Source: Albidovulum sediminicola
Lineage (GTDB): Bacteria > Pseudomonadota > Alphaproteobacteria > Rhodobacterales > Rhodobacteraceae
Direction of reading: 5' to 3'
Length of the DNA: 64,000 nucleotides
Assembly: GCF_025751575.1 (NCBI RefSeq)
Contig: NZ_JAOWLA010000013.1
Coordinates: forward strand, 1-64,000
In this document: positions 54,255 to 62,591 of the stretch, in pieces
Layout: each line of letters starts with the position of its first letter
How positions within the stretch are numbered: the stretch's first letter is position 1
The notes under the pieces: generated by a model
Seen by the model: only the letters and a program-made list of their open reading frames with translations
What the model was told of the DNA's origin: nothing
Databases searched by the model: none
Program-made: the position numbers and the translations under genes

Positions 54255-55478
54255 ATGCGCGATCAGGCCCACAGCCCAATCCCCCGGACCGCCCGCGAGT
54301 TGGGAATCATGCAGGGCCACCCGCCGCGGCCCGAAAAATGCCCGACCCCGTGGAACTGGGACCTGGCCCCGTTCAACCGCTACACCTTCCTCAACGTCCG
54401 CAGCTTCGTGCCCACGGTTGAGGTGCGCGCCGAGCCTGGCGCGAGCCACCCCCTGCCGCGCGCCGAGCGCGATGTCGCGGGCCTCACCTTCAAGGCCGCC
54501 GACGGCACGCTGAAGACCGTCGAACGCATGCTGTGGGAGACCTATACCGACGGCTTCATCGCGATCGCTGGCGGGAAGGTCGTGACCGAACAGTATTTCA
54601 ACGACATGACTGGCGCGACGCTGCACCTGTCGCAATCGGTGTCGAAGTCCATCACCGGCATCCTTGCCGGGGTCCTCTGGGGGGAGGGGTTGATCGACCC
54701 CGCCGCCCCGGTCAGCGACTATGTGCCAGAGCTCGCCTCCTGCGGCTATGCCGGGGCGACGCTGGGCCAGGTGCTGGACATGCAGTCCGGGGTCCGCTTT
54801 ACGGAGGATTACGCCGACCCGGCCTCGGACATGGGGCATCTCGATGTTGCGGCGGGCTGGAAGCCCGCGCCGCCGCACTATTCCGGCCCCTCCACCTTGC
54901 GCGACCAGATCCTTGGACTGCGCCAGGAACGCCCCCACGGAGAGGTCTTTGGCTACCGCTCGATCGAGACCGATGTCCTGGCCTGGGTGCTTGAGCGCGC
55001 CTCGGGCCAGAGGCTTGCCGATCTGCTGAGCGACCGGATCTGGACGCGCATCGGCGCCGAGCGCGATGCGGCCTTCACCGTGGACGGCGCGGGCACGGCG
55101 CTGGCCGATGGCGGCTTTAACGCGACGCTGCGCGATTATGCGCGCTTTGGCCTGATGGTCGCCGCAGGCGGGCGCTGGGAGGGCCGCCAGATCGTGCCGG
55201 AGGCCTGGATCGACGACATAACCCGCACCGAACCGCACAAGTTCACCGGGGTCTACCGGGCGCTGGCGCCGAACGGCGCCTACCGGCGCAAGTGGTGGGT
55301 GATGGACGTGGACCATGGCGATTTCTGCGCGCGCGGCATCTTCGGCCAGATGATCTACATCGACCGCAAGGCCGATTTCGTAGCCGTCAAGCTCTCGACC
55401 TGGCCCGACTACCTGATCCCGGCCTATACCGCCGATGCGCTGGCGGGGATGCGCGCGATCCGCGACGCCTGCGCTTGA
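54255..55478 (+). CDS. Serine hydrolase, beta-lactamase/NylB-like
   Basis: 407 residues from the ATG at 54255 (GGAG upstream). Class C beta-lactamase fold: the catalytic SxxK is S128-V-S-K131 in SQSVSKSITG; FGYRSIETDVLAWVLE holds the Tyr-x-Ser motif. The pattern resembles 6-aminohexanoate-dimer hydrolase (NylB) and related esterases or amidases, not a true beta-lactamase. No signal peptide, so it is cytosolic. Substrate unknown; the spot behind a polyamine transporter hints at an amide substrate, but this is speculative. Confidence 0.8.
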   Translation: MRDQAHSPIPRTARELGIMQGHPPRPEKCPTPWNWDLAPFNRYTFLNVRSFVPTVEVRAEPGASHPLPRAERDVAGLTFKAADGTLKTVERMLWETYTDGFIAIAGGKVVTEQYFNDMTGATLHLSQSVSKSITGILAGVLWGEGLIDPAAPVSDYVPELASCGYAGATLGQVLDMQSGVRFTEDYADPASDMGHLDVAAGWKPAPPHYSGPSTLRDQILGLRQERPHGEVFGYRSIETDVLAWVLERASGQRLADLLSDRIWTRIGAERDAAFTVDGAGTALADGGFNATLRDYARFGLMVAAGGRWEGRQIVPEAWIDDITRTEPHKFTGVYRALAPNGAYRRKWWVMDVDHGDFCARGIFGQMIYIDRKADFVAVKLSTWPDYLIPAYTADALAGMRAIRDACA

Positions 55479-55491
55479 GGCGCCGGCGACC

Positions 55492-55522
55492 TTGACCTTC
55501 CCGCTGCAAGCGCGCTTATAAG
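55492..55522 (+). promoter_or_regulatory. Candidate sodB promoter
   Basis: TTGACC (55492-55497) and TATAAG (55517-55522) upstream of sodB. The spacer is 19 nt (18 if the -10 is read one base earlier), slightly long. No recognisable iron-box was found. Confidence 0.4.
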
Positions 55523-55559
55523 GTGGGCAACAGTTTCCGCGCGAAAAAGGAGCACGACA

Positions 55560-56159
55560 ATGGCTTTCACCCTTCCAGACCTTCCCTATGCGCATGACGC
55601 GCTTGCGTCCCTGGGCATGTCCAAGGAAACGCTCGAATATCACCACGACCTGCACCACAAGGCCTATGTCGATAACGGCAACAAGCTGATCGCCGGAACC
55701 GAGTGGGAGGGCAAGTCGCTTGAGGATATCGTGCGCGGCACCTATCAGGCCGGTGCCGTCGCCCAGAACGGCATCTTCAACAACGCCAGCCAGCACTGGA
55801 ACCACAACCAGTTCTGGGAAATGATGGGGCCGGGCGGCAAATCCATGCCGGGCGAGCTGGAAAAGGCGATCGTCGATAGCTTCGGCTCGGTGCAGAAGTT
55901 CAAGGACGATTTTGCCGCCGCGGGCGCGGGCCAGTTCGGCTCGGGCTGGTGCTGGCTGGTCAAGAACGCCGACGGCGGCCTGGCGGTCACCAAGACCGAA
56001 AACGGCGTCAACCCGCTCTGCTTTGGCCAGACCGCGCTTCTTGGCTGCGACGTTTGGGAACATTCCTACTACATCGACTTCCGCAACAAGCGGCCGGCCT
56101 ACCTCACGAACTTCCTCGACAAGCTCGTGAACTGGGAAAACGTGGCCTCGCGCCTGTGA
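55560..56159 (+). CDS. sodB: Superoxide dismutase (Fe type)
   Basis: 199 residues. Metal ligands sit in EYHHDLHHKAYV, ASQHWNHNQFWEMM and CDVWEHSYYIDF. The Gln in GAGQFGSGWCWLV is the position typical of Fe enzymes. Starts with RBS AAGGAG. Converts superoxide to peroxide in the cytosol. Monocistronic or heading the three-gene run with the next two. Confidence 0.94.
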   Translation: MAFTLPDLPYAHDALASLGMSKETLEYHHDLHHKAYVDNGNKLIAGTEWEGKSLEDIVRGTYQAGAVAQNGIFNNASQHWNHNQFWEMMGPGGKSMPGELEKAIVDSFGSVQKFKDDFAAAGAGQFGSGWCWLVKNADGGLAVTKTENGVNPLCFGQTALLGCDVWEHSYYIDFRNKRPAYLTNFLDKLVNWENVASRL

Positions 56160-56172
56160 TCCGGACGGCTGG

Positions 56173-57057
56173 GTGATCACCCGCCGCGCGATCCTTAAGG
56201 GCCTGTTGGGGGCGACCCTGGCAGGCCTTTTCACGTCTGCCTACGCGTTCTTCGTCGAACCCGCGCTGCGCCTTCGCGTCCGCCGCTGGCGGCTCAGGCC
56301 CGAAGCCTGGCAGGCCGGGCCGCTGAAGATCGCGGTGATCGGGGACCTGCACATGGGCGGCCCCTGGGTGACGCTGCCGCGGTTGGAGCGGATCGTCACG
56401 CGCACCAACGCGCTTGGCGCCGACGTGATCGTGTTTCTGGGCGACCTGGAGGCCGGGCACCGCTTCGTCACCGACCCCGTGCGGCCCGAGGACGCGGCGG
56501 CCGTGATGGCGCGTCTGAGCGCCCCGCTCGGTGTCTGGGCGATCCTGGGCAACCACGACTGGTGGCATGACGGTGAGGCGCAGCGGCACGGGCAGGGTCC
56601 GACCCGCGTCCAGCGCGCGCTTGAGGCCGCAGGCATCCCGGTGCTGGAAAACCGCGCGATCCGGATTGCGCGGGCAGGGCAGCCCTTCTGGCTGGCAGGG
56701 CTTGGCGACCAGCTTGCGCTGGCGCGCGGCGGAGGCTGGGCGGGCGTCGACGACCTGCCCGCCACTTTGGCCGAGGCCACGGGGCCGGAGCCGGTGATCC
56801 TGCTTGCGCATGAGCCCGACATCTTTCCCGCCGTTCCCGACCGCGTCTGTCTGACGCTGAGCGGCCACACGCATGGCGGGCAGGTCCGCCTGTTCGGCTG
56901 GTCGCCGGTGGTTCCCTCCCGCTTCGGGAACCGATATGCCTACGGGCATGTCCGGGAAGGCGGCCGGGACCTTGTCGTGACCGGGGGCGTCGGATGCTCC
57001 ATCCTGCCGATACGACTGGGCGTGGTGCCCGAAATCACGCTGGTGGAGCTTGAATGA
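56173..57057 (+). CDS. Metallophosphoesterase (YaeI-like)
   Basis: 294 residues, GTG start 13 nt after sodB. The N-terminus TRRAILKGLLGATLAGLF is a Tat-like or membrane anchor. Calcineurin-type metal motifs: GDLHMGG, FLGDLEAG, GNHDWWHDG and SGHTHGGQVRLFG. Similar to membrane-facing phosphodiesterases such as YaeI. Substrate unknown. Overlaps the following gene by 4 nt. Confidence 0.85.
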   Translation: MITRRAILKGLLGATLAGLFTSAYAFFVEPALRLRVRRWRLRPEAWQAGPLKIAVIGDLHMGGPWVTLPRLERIVTRTNALGADVIVFLGDLEAGHRFVTDPVRPEDAAAVMARLSAPLGVWAILGNHDWWHDGEAQRHGQGPTRVQRALEAAGIPVLENRAIRIARAGQPFWLAGLGDQLALARGGGWAGVDDLPATLAEATGPEPVILLAHEPDIFPAVPDRVCLTLSGHTHGGQVRLFGWSPVVPSRFGNRYAYGHVREGGRDLVVTGGVGCSILPIRLGVVPEITLVELE

Positions 57058-57935
57058 CGGCAGAGTTTCGTGGAATCGCCGCCCTGCTGGCTGCCTGCAT
57101 CGTCTGGGGCATGTCGCCGGTCTATTACCGCGCGCTGTCGCATGTCCCCCCGTTGGAGGTTCTGACCCATCGCGCGCTCTGGTCGCTTGCCCTTTTTGCG
57201 GTCTGGCTGGGCCTGAAGGGCCGCCTGCGCGAGGTCGGCCAGCTTCTTGCGGGATCGGGGCGCTGGCTGCTGATGCTTGCGGCCTTCACGATCGCGATCA
57301 ACTGGTTTGGCTACATCTCTGCCATCCAGGCCGGGCGGACGGTCGAGGCGAGCCTGGGTTTCTACATCTTTCCGCTGATCGTGGTGCTCTTGGGCGTGGT
57401 GTTCTTTCAGGAACGGCTTGAGCTGGCCAAGATCGTCTCCGTCGCGCTCGCGGCGGCGGCGGTCGTGCTCCTGACCTGGGGCCTCGGGACGGCGCCTTGG
57501 ATCGCGCTTTTCCTCGGCAGCACCTTTGCGATCTACGCCGCGATCAAGAAGCGCCTCGGCGCGGGGCCGGTCGTTTCGATCACGGTCGAGACGCTGCTGC
57601 TGGCGCCGCTCGCGCTGTTCTGGCTCTGGCAGACGGCGCGGACGGGGACCGGTCATTTCGGGGAGGACTTCGCGACCTCGGCTATGCTCGCCTTCAGCGG
57701 GGTCATCACCGCGGTGCCGTTGATGCTTTTTTCCTACGCCTCGCGGCAGGTGTCGATGGCGGCCTTCGGGCTGACGCAATACCTGAACCCGACGCTGCAG
57801 TTCCTTTGCGCGACGGTGATCTTCCGCGAACCCTTCACGGGCTGGCACCTTGGGGCCTTCGCCCTGATCTGGGCCGCCGTTGCCGTCTATTCGCTCGCCG
57901 GGTTGCGCTGGCCCGGGCGGGCTGGAATGACCTGA
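57054..57935 (+). CDS. rarD: EamA-family permease RarD-like
   Basis: 293 residues, about ten transmembrane helices in two EamA repeats. The N-terminal LLAACIVWGMSPVYYRAL with VLTHRALWS and the central LYAAIKKRLGAGP region resemble RarD. Transport substrate unknown (RarD name comes from chloramphenicol sensitivity). Translationally coupled to the phosphoesterase. Confidence 0.82.
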   Translation: MTAEFRGIAALLAACIVWGMSPVYYRALSHVPPLEVLTHRALWSLALFAVWLGLKGRLREVGQLLAGSGRWLLMLAAFTIAINWFGYISAIQAGRTVEASLGFYIFPLIVVLLGVVFFQERLELAKIVSVALAAAAVVLLTWGLGTAPWIALFLGSTFAIYAAIKKRLGAGPVVSITVETLLLAPLALFWLWQTARTGTGHFGEDFATSAMLAFSGVITAVPLMLFSYASRQVSMAAFGLTQYLNPTLQFLCATVIFREPFTGWHLGAFALIWAAVAVYSLAGLRWPGRAGMT

Positions 57936-57945
57936 TCCCCGGCCT

Positions 57946-58503
57946 TTAGCCGAAGGCGGAGCCCAGGGCCTCGGCCATCGCTGCCACATCGGGGACGACC
58001 TGCACGAAGTCGCGAAGCGACGGGTCCGCGAAGCCCTGGTCGACGATCCGGTCGAGCATCGCGACCAGCGGGTCCCAGTAGCCTTCGGTGTTCAGCACAA
58101 TGATGGGCTTGGCGTGCAGGTCAAGCTGGCGCCAGGTCAGCACCTCGAAGAACTCGTCCAGAGAACCGCCGCCTCCGGGCAGCACGACGATCGCGTCGGA
58201 GTTCATGAACATCACCTTCTTGCGTTCGTGCATCGTCTCGGTCACGACGAAGGACGTCAGGTCGCGCTTGCCGACCTCGCGCCGGAAGAGGTGCTCGGGG
58301 ATGACGCCGAAGGTCTGCCCGCCCGCCGCCTGGGTCGCCCGCGCGACCTCTCCCATCAGTCCCACATCGCCCGCGCCGTAGACCAGGCGCCAGCCCTTCG
58401 CGGCCAGCATCGCCCCGGTCTGCTGCGCGGCCGCGCCATATTCGGGCCGCGCCCCGTGACGTGAGCCGCAATAGACACAGACGGATTTGATCGATGCGGT
58501 CAT
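57946..58503 (-). CDS. LOG-family nucleotide 5'-monophosphate phosphoribohydrolase
   Basis: 185 residues, Rossmann-like TIGR00730 family. VCVYCGSRHGARPEY at the start, the MHERKKVMF stretch, and the PGGGGSLDE motif at 109-117 (usual PGGxGTxxE with Ser for Thr). Family members release ribose-5-phosphate from AMP or cytokinin nucleotides. Convergent with rarD (10-nt gap) and divergent from the LysM gene. Confidence 0.87.
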   Translation of the reverse strand: MTASIKSVCVYCGSRHGARPEYGAAAQQTGAMLAAKGWRLVYGAGDVGLMGEVARATQAAGGQTFGVIPEHLFRREVGKRDLTSFVVTETMHERKKVMFMNSDAIVVLPGGGGSLDEFFEVLTWRQLDLHAKPIIVLNTEGYWDPLVAMLDRIVDQGFADPSLRDFVQVVPDVAAMAEALGSAFG

Positions 58504-58551
58504 GGCAGGAGATCCTCAAGGTTCTTTTGACCGGTGATAGCGGGGTTGATA

Positions 58552-60177
58552 ATGTCGCTCAAGCACCGCCCGAGGGAAGGCGGCGAAGGGGATGGGAAAG
58601 ACATGACGGAAGTGAAAGAGGGCGCAGCGTCCGGCAACCGTGCGCTCTGGCTGGCTGTGGCCGCGGGGGTCGTGGTCGCGCTGCTGGTGATCTGGTTTTT
58701 CCTGATGCGCCCGACGCCCGAGCCTGTCATGCCCATCGCTGGCGAAACCGTTTCTGAGCCCGCCGCGACGGAGGCGACGGAAACCGCGACCGCCGAGCCT
58801 TCCCCTGAGCCCTCCGCCGAGCCAGCCGCAGAACCTGCGCCTGAGCCCGCCCCTGAGTCTGCCCCGTCGGCAGCGGCGGCCGATATGCCGCCCGCACCCG
58901 CGTTCGACACCGTGCGGGTGACAGCCGAGGGGTCGGCCCTGGTCGCAGGCCGCGCCGCGCCTGGGACAGAGCTTGCGATCCTGGCCGACGGGGCCGAGGT
59001 CGCACGCGCGGTCGCCGATGGAAATGGCCGGTTTGCGGAGCTTTTCACGCTGGCGCCCTCGGCCGATGCGCGCATCCTTACGCTGATGATGCACCTGCAG
59101 GATGGCACGACGATCGAAAGCGCCGAAAGCGTGATCGTCGCACTCGTGGCGGGCCCAGAGCCCGCGCCGGAGGCCGTGGCCACCGCGGAGCCCTCGGAAC
59201 CCGCTGCCGAACCGGCCACGGCGCCCGAAGTGATCGTCGTTGACGAGGACGGCGTGCGCAAGCTTGCCGCGCCGGCGGCAACCGATGGGATCGCGATCGA
59301 CACGATCAGCTATGACGCGCAGGGGAATGTCATCATTGCCGGGCGTGGCACCGCCGAGCACTTCGTGCGCATCTACCTCGACAACAAGCCGGTCGCGATC
59401 GTCGAGGTGGGCGCGACCGGCACCTGGAGCGCGGGGCTCATCGACATCCCGGCCTCGCTCTATCAGCTGCGGGCGGATGAGATCGACCGCGAGGGCAAGG
59501 TGACCACTCGCGTCGAGATGCCCTTCCAGAGAGAGGCCCCTGAAACCGTTGTGGCGGCGCTTGGCGCGGGCACCGACCCGGCCGCGTCTGAGCCACGGGC
59601 CGAAGAAGCGCCTGCAACTACCGAGCCCGCTACGACCGAGACGGCGACCCCAGGCTCAGCCGCCCCAGAGTCAGCGGCCACGGTGTCTGAAACCAGTGAG
59701 CCTGCGCCCGCCGAGCCCGTCGTAGCGGAACCCGCCAGCGCCGAAACGGCTCCCGCCGAACCTGCGGCCCAACCCGCTGAAGCGGCCTCTGAGGATGAAC
59801 CTGAAACCATGGTCGCTTCGGCTGAGACGCCTGAACCGGCAAGCGCAGAGCCCTCCGATACGCTCGCAACCGGGCAGTCCGTCACTGAGAAGTCCGTCAC
59901 TGAGCAGTCCGACACCGCCGAACCCGCTGCCGCCCAACCCGCTGCCGCCCAACCCGCCGTCGCGCAAACTGCCGCCACGCCCGATGCCCCGGGCAAGGTG
60001 ACGGGGGCGCGGATCGTGACGGTGCAGCCCGGCTTCACGCTTTGGGGGATCGCCACGAAGAACTACGGCGACGGCTTCCTCTATGTGCGCGTGTACGAGG
60101 CCAACCGGGACCAGATCCGCGACCCTGACCTGATTTATCCCGGTCAGATCCTGACGGTGCCCGAGGGCAATCCCTGA
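58552..60177 (+). CDS. LysM-domain envelope protein with Ala/Glu/Pro-rich linkers
   Basis: 541 residues from the ATG at 58552; an ATG at 58603 with a similar RBS is the alternative. One transmembrane helix (about 35-55) anchors it. Two long, low-complexity Ala-Pro-Glu-Ser linkers surround a beta-rich region (about 120-325) with repeated ADG-type turns. The C-terminal LysM domain ([20 protein letters not shown] to [11 protein letters not shown]) binds peptidoglycan. A tether between inner membrane and wall is plausible. A short repeat [10 protein letters not shown] is also seen. Confidence 0.82.
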   Translation: MSLKHRPREGGEGDGKDMTEVKEGAASGNRALWLAVAAGVVVALLVIWFFLMRPTPEPVMPIAGETVSEPAATEATETATAEPSPEPSAEPAAEPAPEPAPESAPSAAAADMPPAPAFDTVRVTAEGSALVAGRAAPGTELAILADGAEVARAVADGNGRFAELFTLAPSADARILTLMMHLQDGTTIESAESVIVALVAGPEPAPEAVATAEPSEPAAEPATAPEVIVVDEDGVRKLAAPAATDGIAIDTISYDAQGNVIIAGRGTAEHFVRIYLDNKPVAIVEVGATGTWSAGLIDIPASLYQLRADEIDREGKVTTRVEMPFQREAPETVVAALGAGTDPAASEPRAEEAPATTEPATTETATPGSAAPESAATVSETSEPAPAEPVVAEPASAETAPAEPAAQPAEAASEDEPETMVASAETPEPASAEPSDTLATGQSVTEKSVTEQSDTAEPAAAQPAAAQPAVAQTAATPDAPGKVTGARIVTVQPGFTLWGIATKNYGDGFLYVRVYEANRDQIRDPDLIYPGQILTVPEGNP

Positions 60178-60224
60178 CGCGGCCCAAACCTGGGCGCGGC
60201 GGAACACCCGCGTGCGGCGGCGAC

Positions 60225-60566
60225 TCAGATCCTGCCGTTTTCGGGGGACAGGCGCGGCGTGCAGCAGGCGCAGACCTCGGGGTGCGAGCGGCAGCAGTCG
60301 TTCAGAAGATAGCCGATGACTTGCCCAATGCCCGCCGCATCGACGGCGTAGAACACGTTGCGAGAGGCCTTGCGCCCGGTGATCAGCCCGGCCTGTTCCA
60401 GCTGCGCCAGATGGAACGAAAGCCTGGACGCGGAGATGTCCAGGTCGCGCGCGATGTCGCCCGCGGCCATGCCCTCCGGCCCCTGAGAAATCAGGCGGCG
60501 CACCAGCTCCAGCCGGGTTTCGTTGGCCAGCGCGGAGAGTGCGGCGAGGACTCGACTTTGCTCCAC
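60225..60566 (-). CDS. ArsR-family regulator with a C-terminal cysteine cluster
   Basis: 113 residues. Winged helix: LANETRLELVRRLISQGPEG, then DISASRLSFHLAQLEQAGLI. The C-terminus has five cysteines (91, 92, 99, 101, 102), able to bind a soft metal or metalloid; the usual helix-3 CxC of classic ArsR is absent. It is divergent from the Atm1-type exporter and faces a 24-bp palindrome. Convergent with the LysM gene. Confidence 0.85.
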   Translation of the reverse strand: MEQSRVLAALSALANETRLELVRRLISQGPEGMAAGDIARDLDISASRLSFHLAQLEQAGLITGRKASRNVFYAVDAAGIGQVIGYLLNDCCRSHPEVCACCTPRLSPENGRI

Positions 60567-60568
60567 AG

Positions 60569-60592
60569 TTCAATTACTCATGAATCATTGAA
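60569..60592. promoter_or_regulatory. 24-bp imperfect palindrome, probable ArsR operator
   Basis: Two 12-nt halves (TTCAATTACTCA and its mirror) match in 10 of 12 positions. It begins 2 nt before the ArsR start codon and lies in the 96-nt gap to the ABC exporter. ArsR sites with TTCAAT-type arms are common. Binding would block ArsR's own promoter and could also affect the exporter. Confidence 0.7.
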
Positions 60593-60662
60593 TCGATAGG
60601 CTCTTGATAGGGTAAACCGGCCCTGCGATCAAGCGGCTGGCAAGGGCGGGCGGATCATCACG

Positions 60663-62576
60663 ATGAGCGAACAAAAGTCGGAACGTCGCAGCAACCTGCG
60701 GACCCTCAGGCGCGTGACGCCCTATCTGTGGCCGAAGGACGAAGGCTGGGTGAAGCGGCGGGTCGTCCTGTCGCTTGTGGCGCTTCTCACGGCGCGTCTG
60801 ATTTCGGTCTCCACGCCCTTCTTCTACAAGGCGGCAGTCGATGCCCTGGGCGGCGAAACCCGTGGGGAGGCCTGGCTGCTGGCCATCGGCGCGGTCGGGC
60901 TGACGGTCGCCTACGGCATTGCGCGGCTGAGCGCGGTGGGCTTCAACGAATTGCGCGACGCGATCTTCGTCCGGGTGGGGCAGCGCGCGCTGAGAAAACT
61001 CGCGCTGGAGACGTTCCGCCACATCCACCGCCTGTCGATGCGCTATCACATCACCCGCAAGACCGGCGGGCTGTCGCGGATCATCGAGCGCGGGGTGAAG
61101 GGCGTCGATTTCCTTCTGCGCTTCATGCTGCTGTCGGTCGGTCCGCTGATCCTGGAACTGTCGCTGGTCACGGTGATCTTTGCCGTGGTCTTCGACTGGC
61201 GCTACGCGGTGGTGGTCATGATCACCATCGCGCTTTACGTGACCTATACGTTCAAGATCACCGAATGGCGGGTGAAGATCCGCCGCCAGATGAACGAACA
61301 GGACACCGACGCGAACCAGAAGGCCATCGACAGCCTCCTGAACTTCGAGACGGTCAAGTACTTCGGCGCAGAGACGCGCGAGGCCAACCGCTACGACGCC
61401 TCCATGGCGGGCTACGAACAGGCGGCGATCAAGACCGGTCAGTCCCTGTCGATGCTGAACTTCGGCCAGTCGCTGATCATCACAACTGGGCTCGTGATCG
61501 TCATGGTCATGGCCGCGATCGGGGTGCAGCAGGGCATTCTGACGGTGGGCGATTTCGTCATGGTCAACGCCTACATGATCCAGATCACCATGCCCCTGAA
61601 CTTCCTGGGCACGGTCTATCGCGAGATTCGCCAGGCCCTGGTGGACATGGGGGAGATGTTCGAACTTCTGGGCCAGCCGGCCGAGATCGTGGACAAGCCC
61701 GGCGCACCCGGCCTGAAGGTCAGTGGCGGCGAGGTGGAGCTTGACCGCGTGTCCTTTGCCTACGACCCCGCGCGCCCGATTCTGAAGGACGTGAGCCTGA
61801 AGGTCGCGGCGGGCGAGACGGTGGCGATCGTCGGTCCCTCGGGCTCCGGCAAGTCCACGATCGGGCGGCTCCTGTTCCGGTTCTACGATGTGACGGGCGG
61901 TGCGCTTCGGATCGACGGGCAGGATCTGCGCGACGTGACACAGGATAGCGTTCACCGTCTGATCGGCGTGGTGCCGCAGGATACGGTGCTGTTCAACGAT
62001 ACGGTCCACTACAACATCGCTTATGGCCGTCCCGACGCCCCGAGGGAGGAACAGATCGCCGCCGCCAAGGCTGCGAAAATCCACGATTTCATCATGTCCC
62101 TGCCCGAAGGCTACGAGACCAAGGTGGGCGAGCGCGGCTTGAAGCTGTCGGGGGGCGAAAAGCAGCGGGTCGGCATTGCCCGCACGATCCTCAAGAACCC
62201 GCCGATCCTGCTTCTGGACGAGGCGACCTCGGCGCTCGACACCCAGACCGAACGCGACATTCAGGAAAGCCTGAAGGAAATGGGTCAGGGCCGCACCGTC
62301 CTGACCATCGCGCACCGCCTCTCCACCATCGCCGACGCGGACCGGATCGTCGTGCTGGACAAGGGCGAGATCGTGGAGGAGGGCCGCCACGAGCAACTGC
62401 TGGCGCTGGGTGGGCGCTATGCCGCGATGTGGGCGCGCCAGTCGGCCGAGGAAGACACCCCGCGCGGACCTCGGCTTGTCAATCTGGAGGAGGCCGCAGC
62501 TTCGGGCGGGACTGCGGCAAACGAAGGCGGCGATCTTCCGGCCGACCGCAACTACCGGTTCGCGCCCAAGGTCTGA
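60663..62576 (+). CDS. Atm1/HMT1-type ABC exporter
   Basis: 637 residues, fused half transporter. Membrane domain with about six helices (about 30-330), containing TARLISVSTPFFYK and NFETVKYFGAETRE, the classic Atm1-family mark. NBD: Walker A GPSGSGKSTIGRL, signature LSGGEKQRVGIARTIL, Walker B LLLDEATSALD. Bacterial Atm1 homologues export glutathione-metal or glutathione-persulfide complexes; a metal efflux role would fit the ArsR neighbour. Confidence 0.87.
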   Translation: MSEQKSERRSNLRTLRRVTPYLWPKDEGWVKRRVVLSLVALLTARLISVSTPFFYKAAVDALGGETRGEAWLLAIGAVGLTVAYGIARLSAVGFNELRDAIFVRVGQRALRKLALETFRHIHRLSMRYHITRKTGGLSRIIERGVKGVDFLLRFMLLSVGPLILELSLVTVIFAVVFDWRYAVVVMITIALYVTYTFKITEWRVKIRRQMNEQDTDANQKAIDSLLNFETVKYFGAETREANRYDASMAGYEQAAIKTGQSLSMLNFGQSLIITTGLVIVMVMAAIGVQQGILTVGDFVMVNAYMIQITMPLNFLGTVYREIRQALVDMGEMFELLGQPAEIVDKPGAPGLKVSGGEVELDRVSFAYDPARPILKDVSLKVAAGETVAIVGPSGSGKSTIGRLLFRFYDVTGGALRIDGQDLRDVTQDSVHRLIGVVPQDTVLFNDTVHYNIAYGRPDAPREEQIAAAKAAKIHDFIMSLPEGYETKVGERGLKLSGGEKQRVGIARTILKNPPILLLDEATSALDTQTERDIQESLKEMGQGRTVLTIAHRLSTIADADRIVVLDKGEIVEEGRHEQLLALGGRYAAMWARQSAEEDTPRGPRLVNLEEAAASGGTAANEGGDLPADRNYRFAPKV

Positions 62577-62591
62577 CAGAAGCGCGGGCGG

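Noticed and set aside
53145-56234. Open frame of over 1000 codons on the minus strand opposite potD, the serine hydrolase and sodB
   Set aside because: All three plus-strand genes have clear family motifs; the antisense frame is Arg/Gly/Pro/His-rich without motifs, a typical GC-rich shadow.
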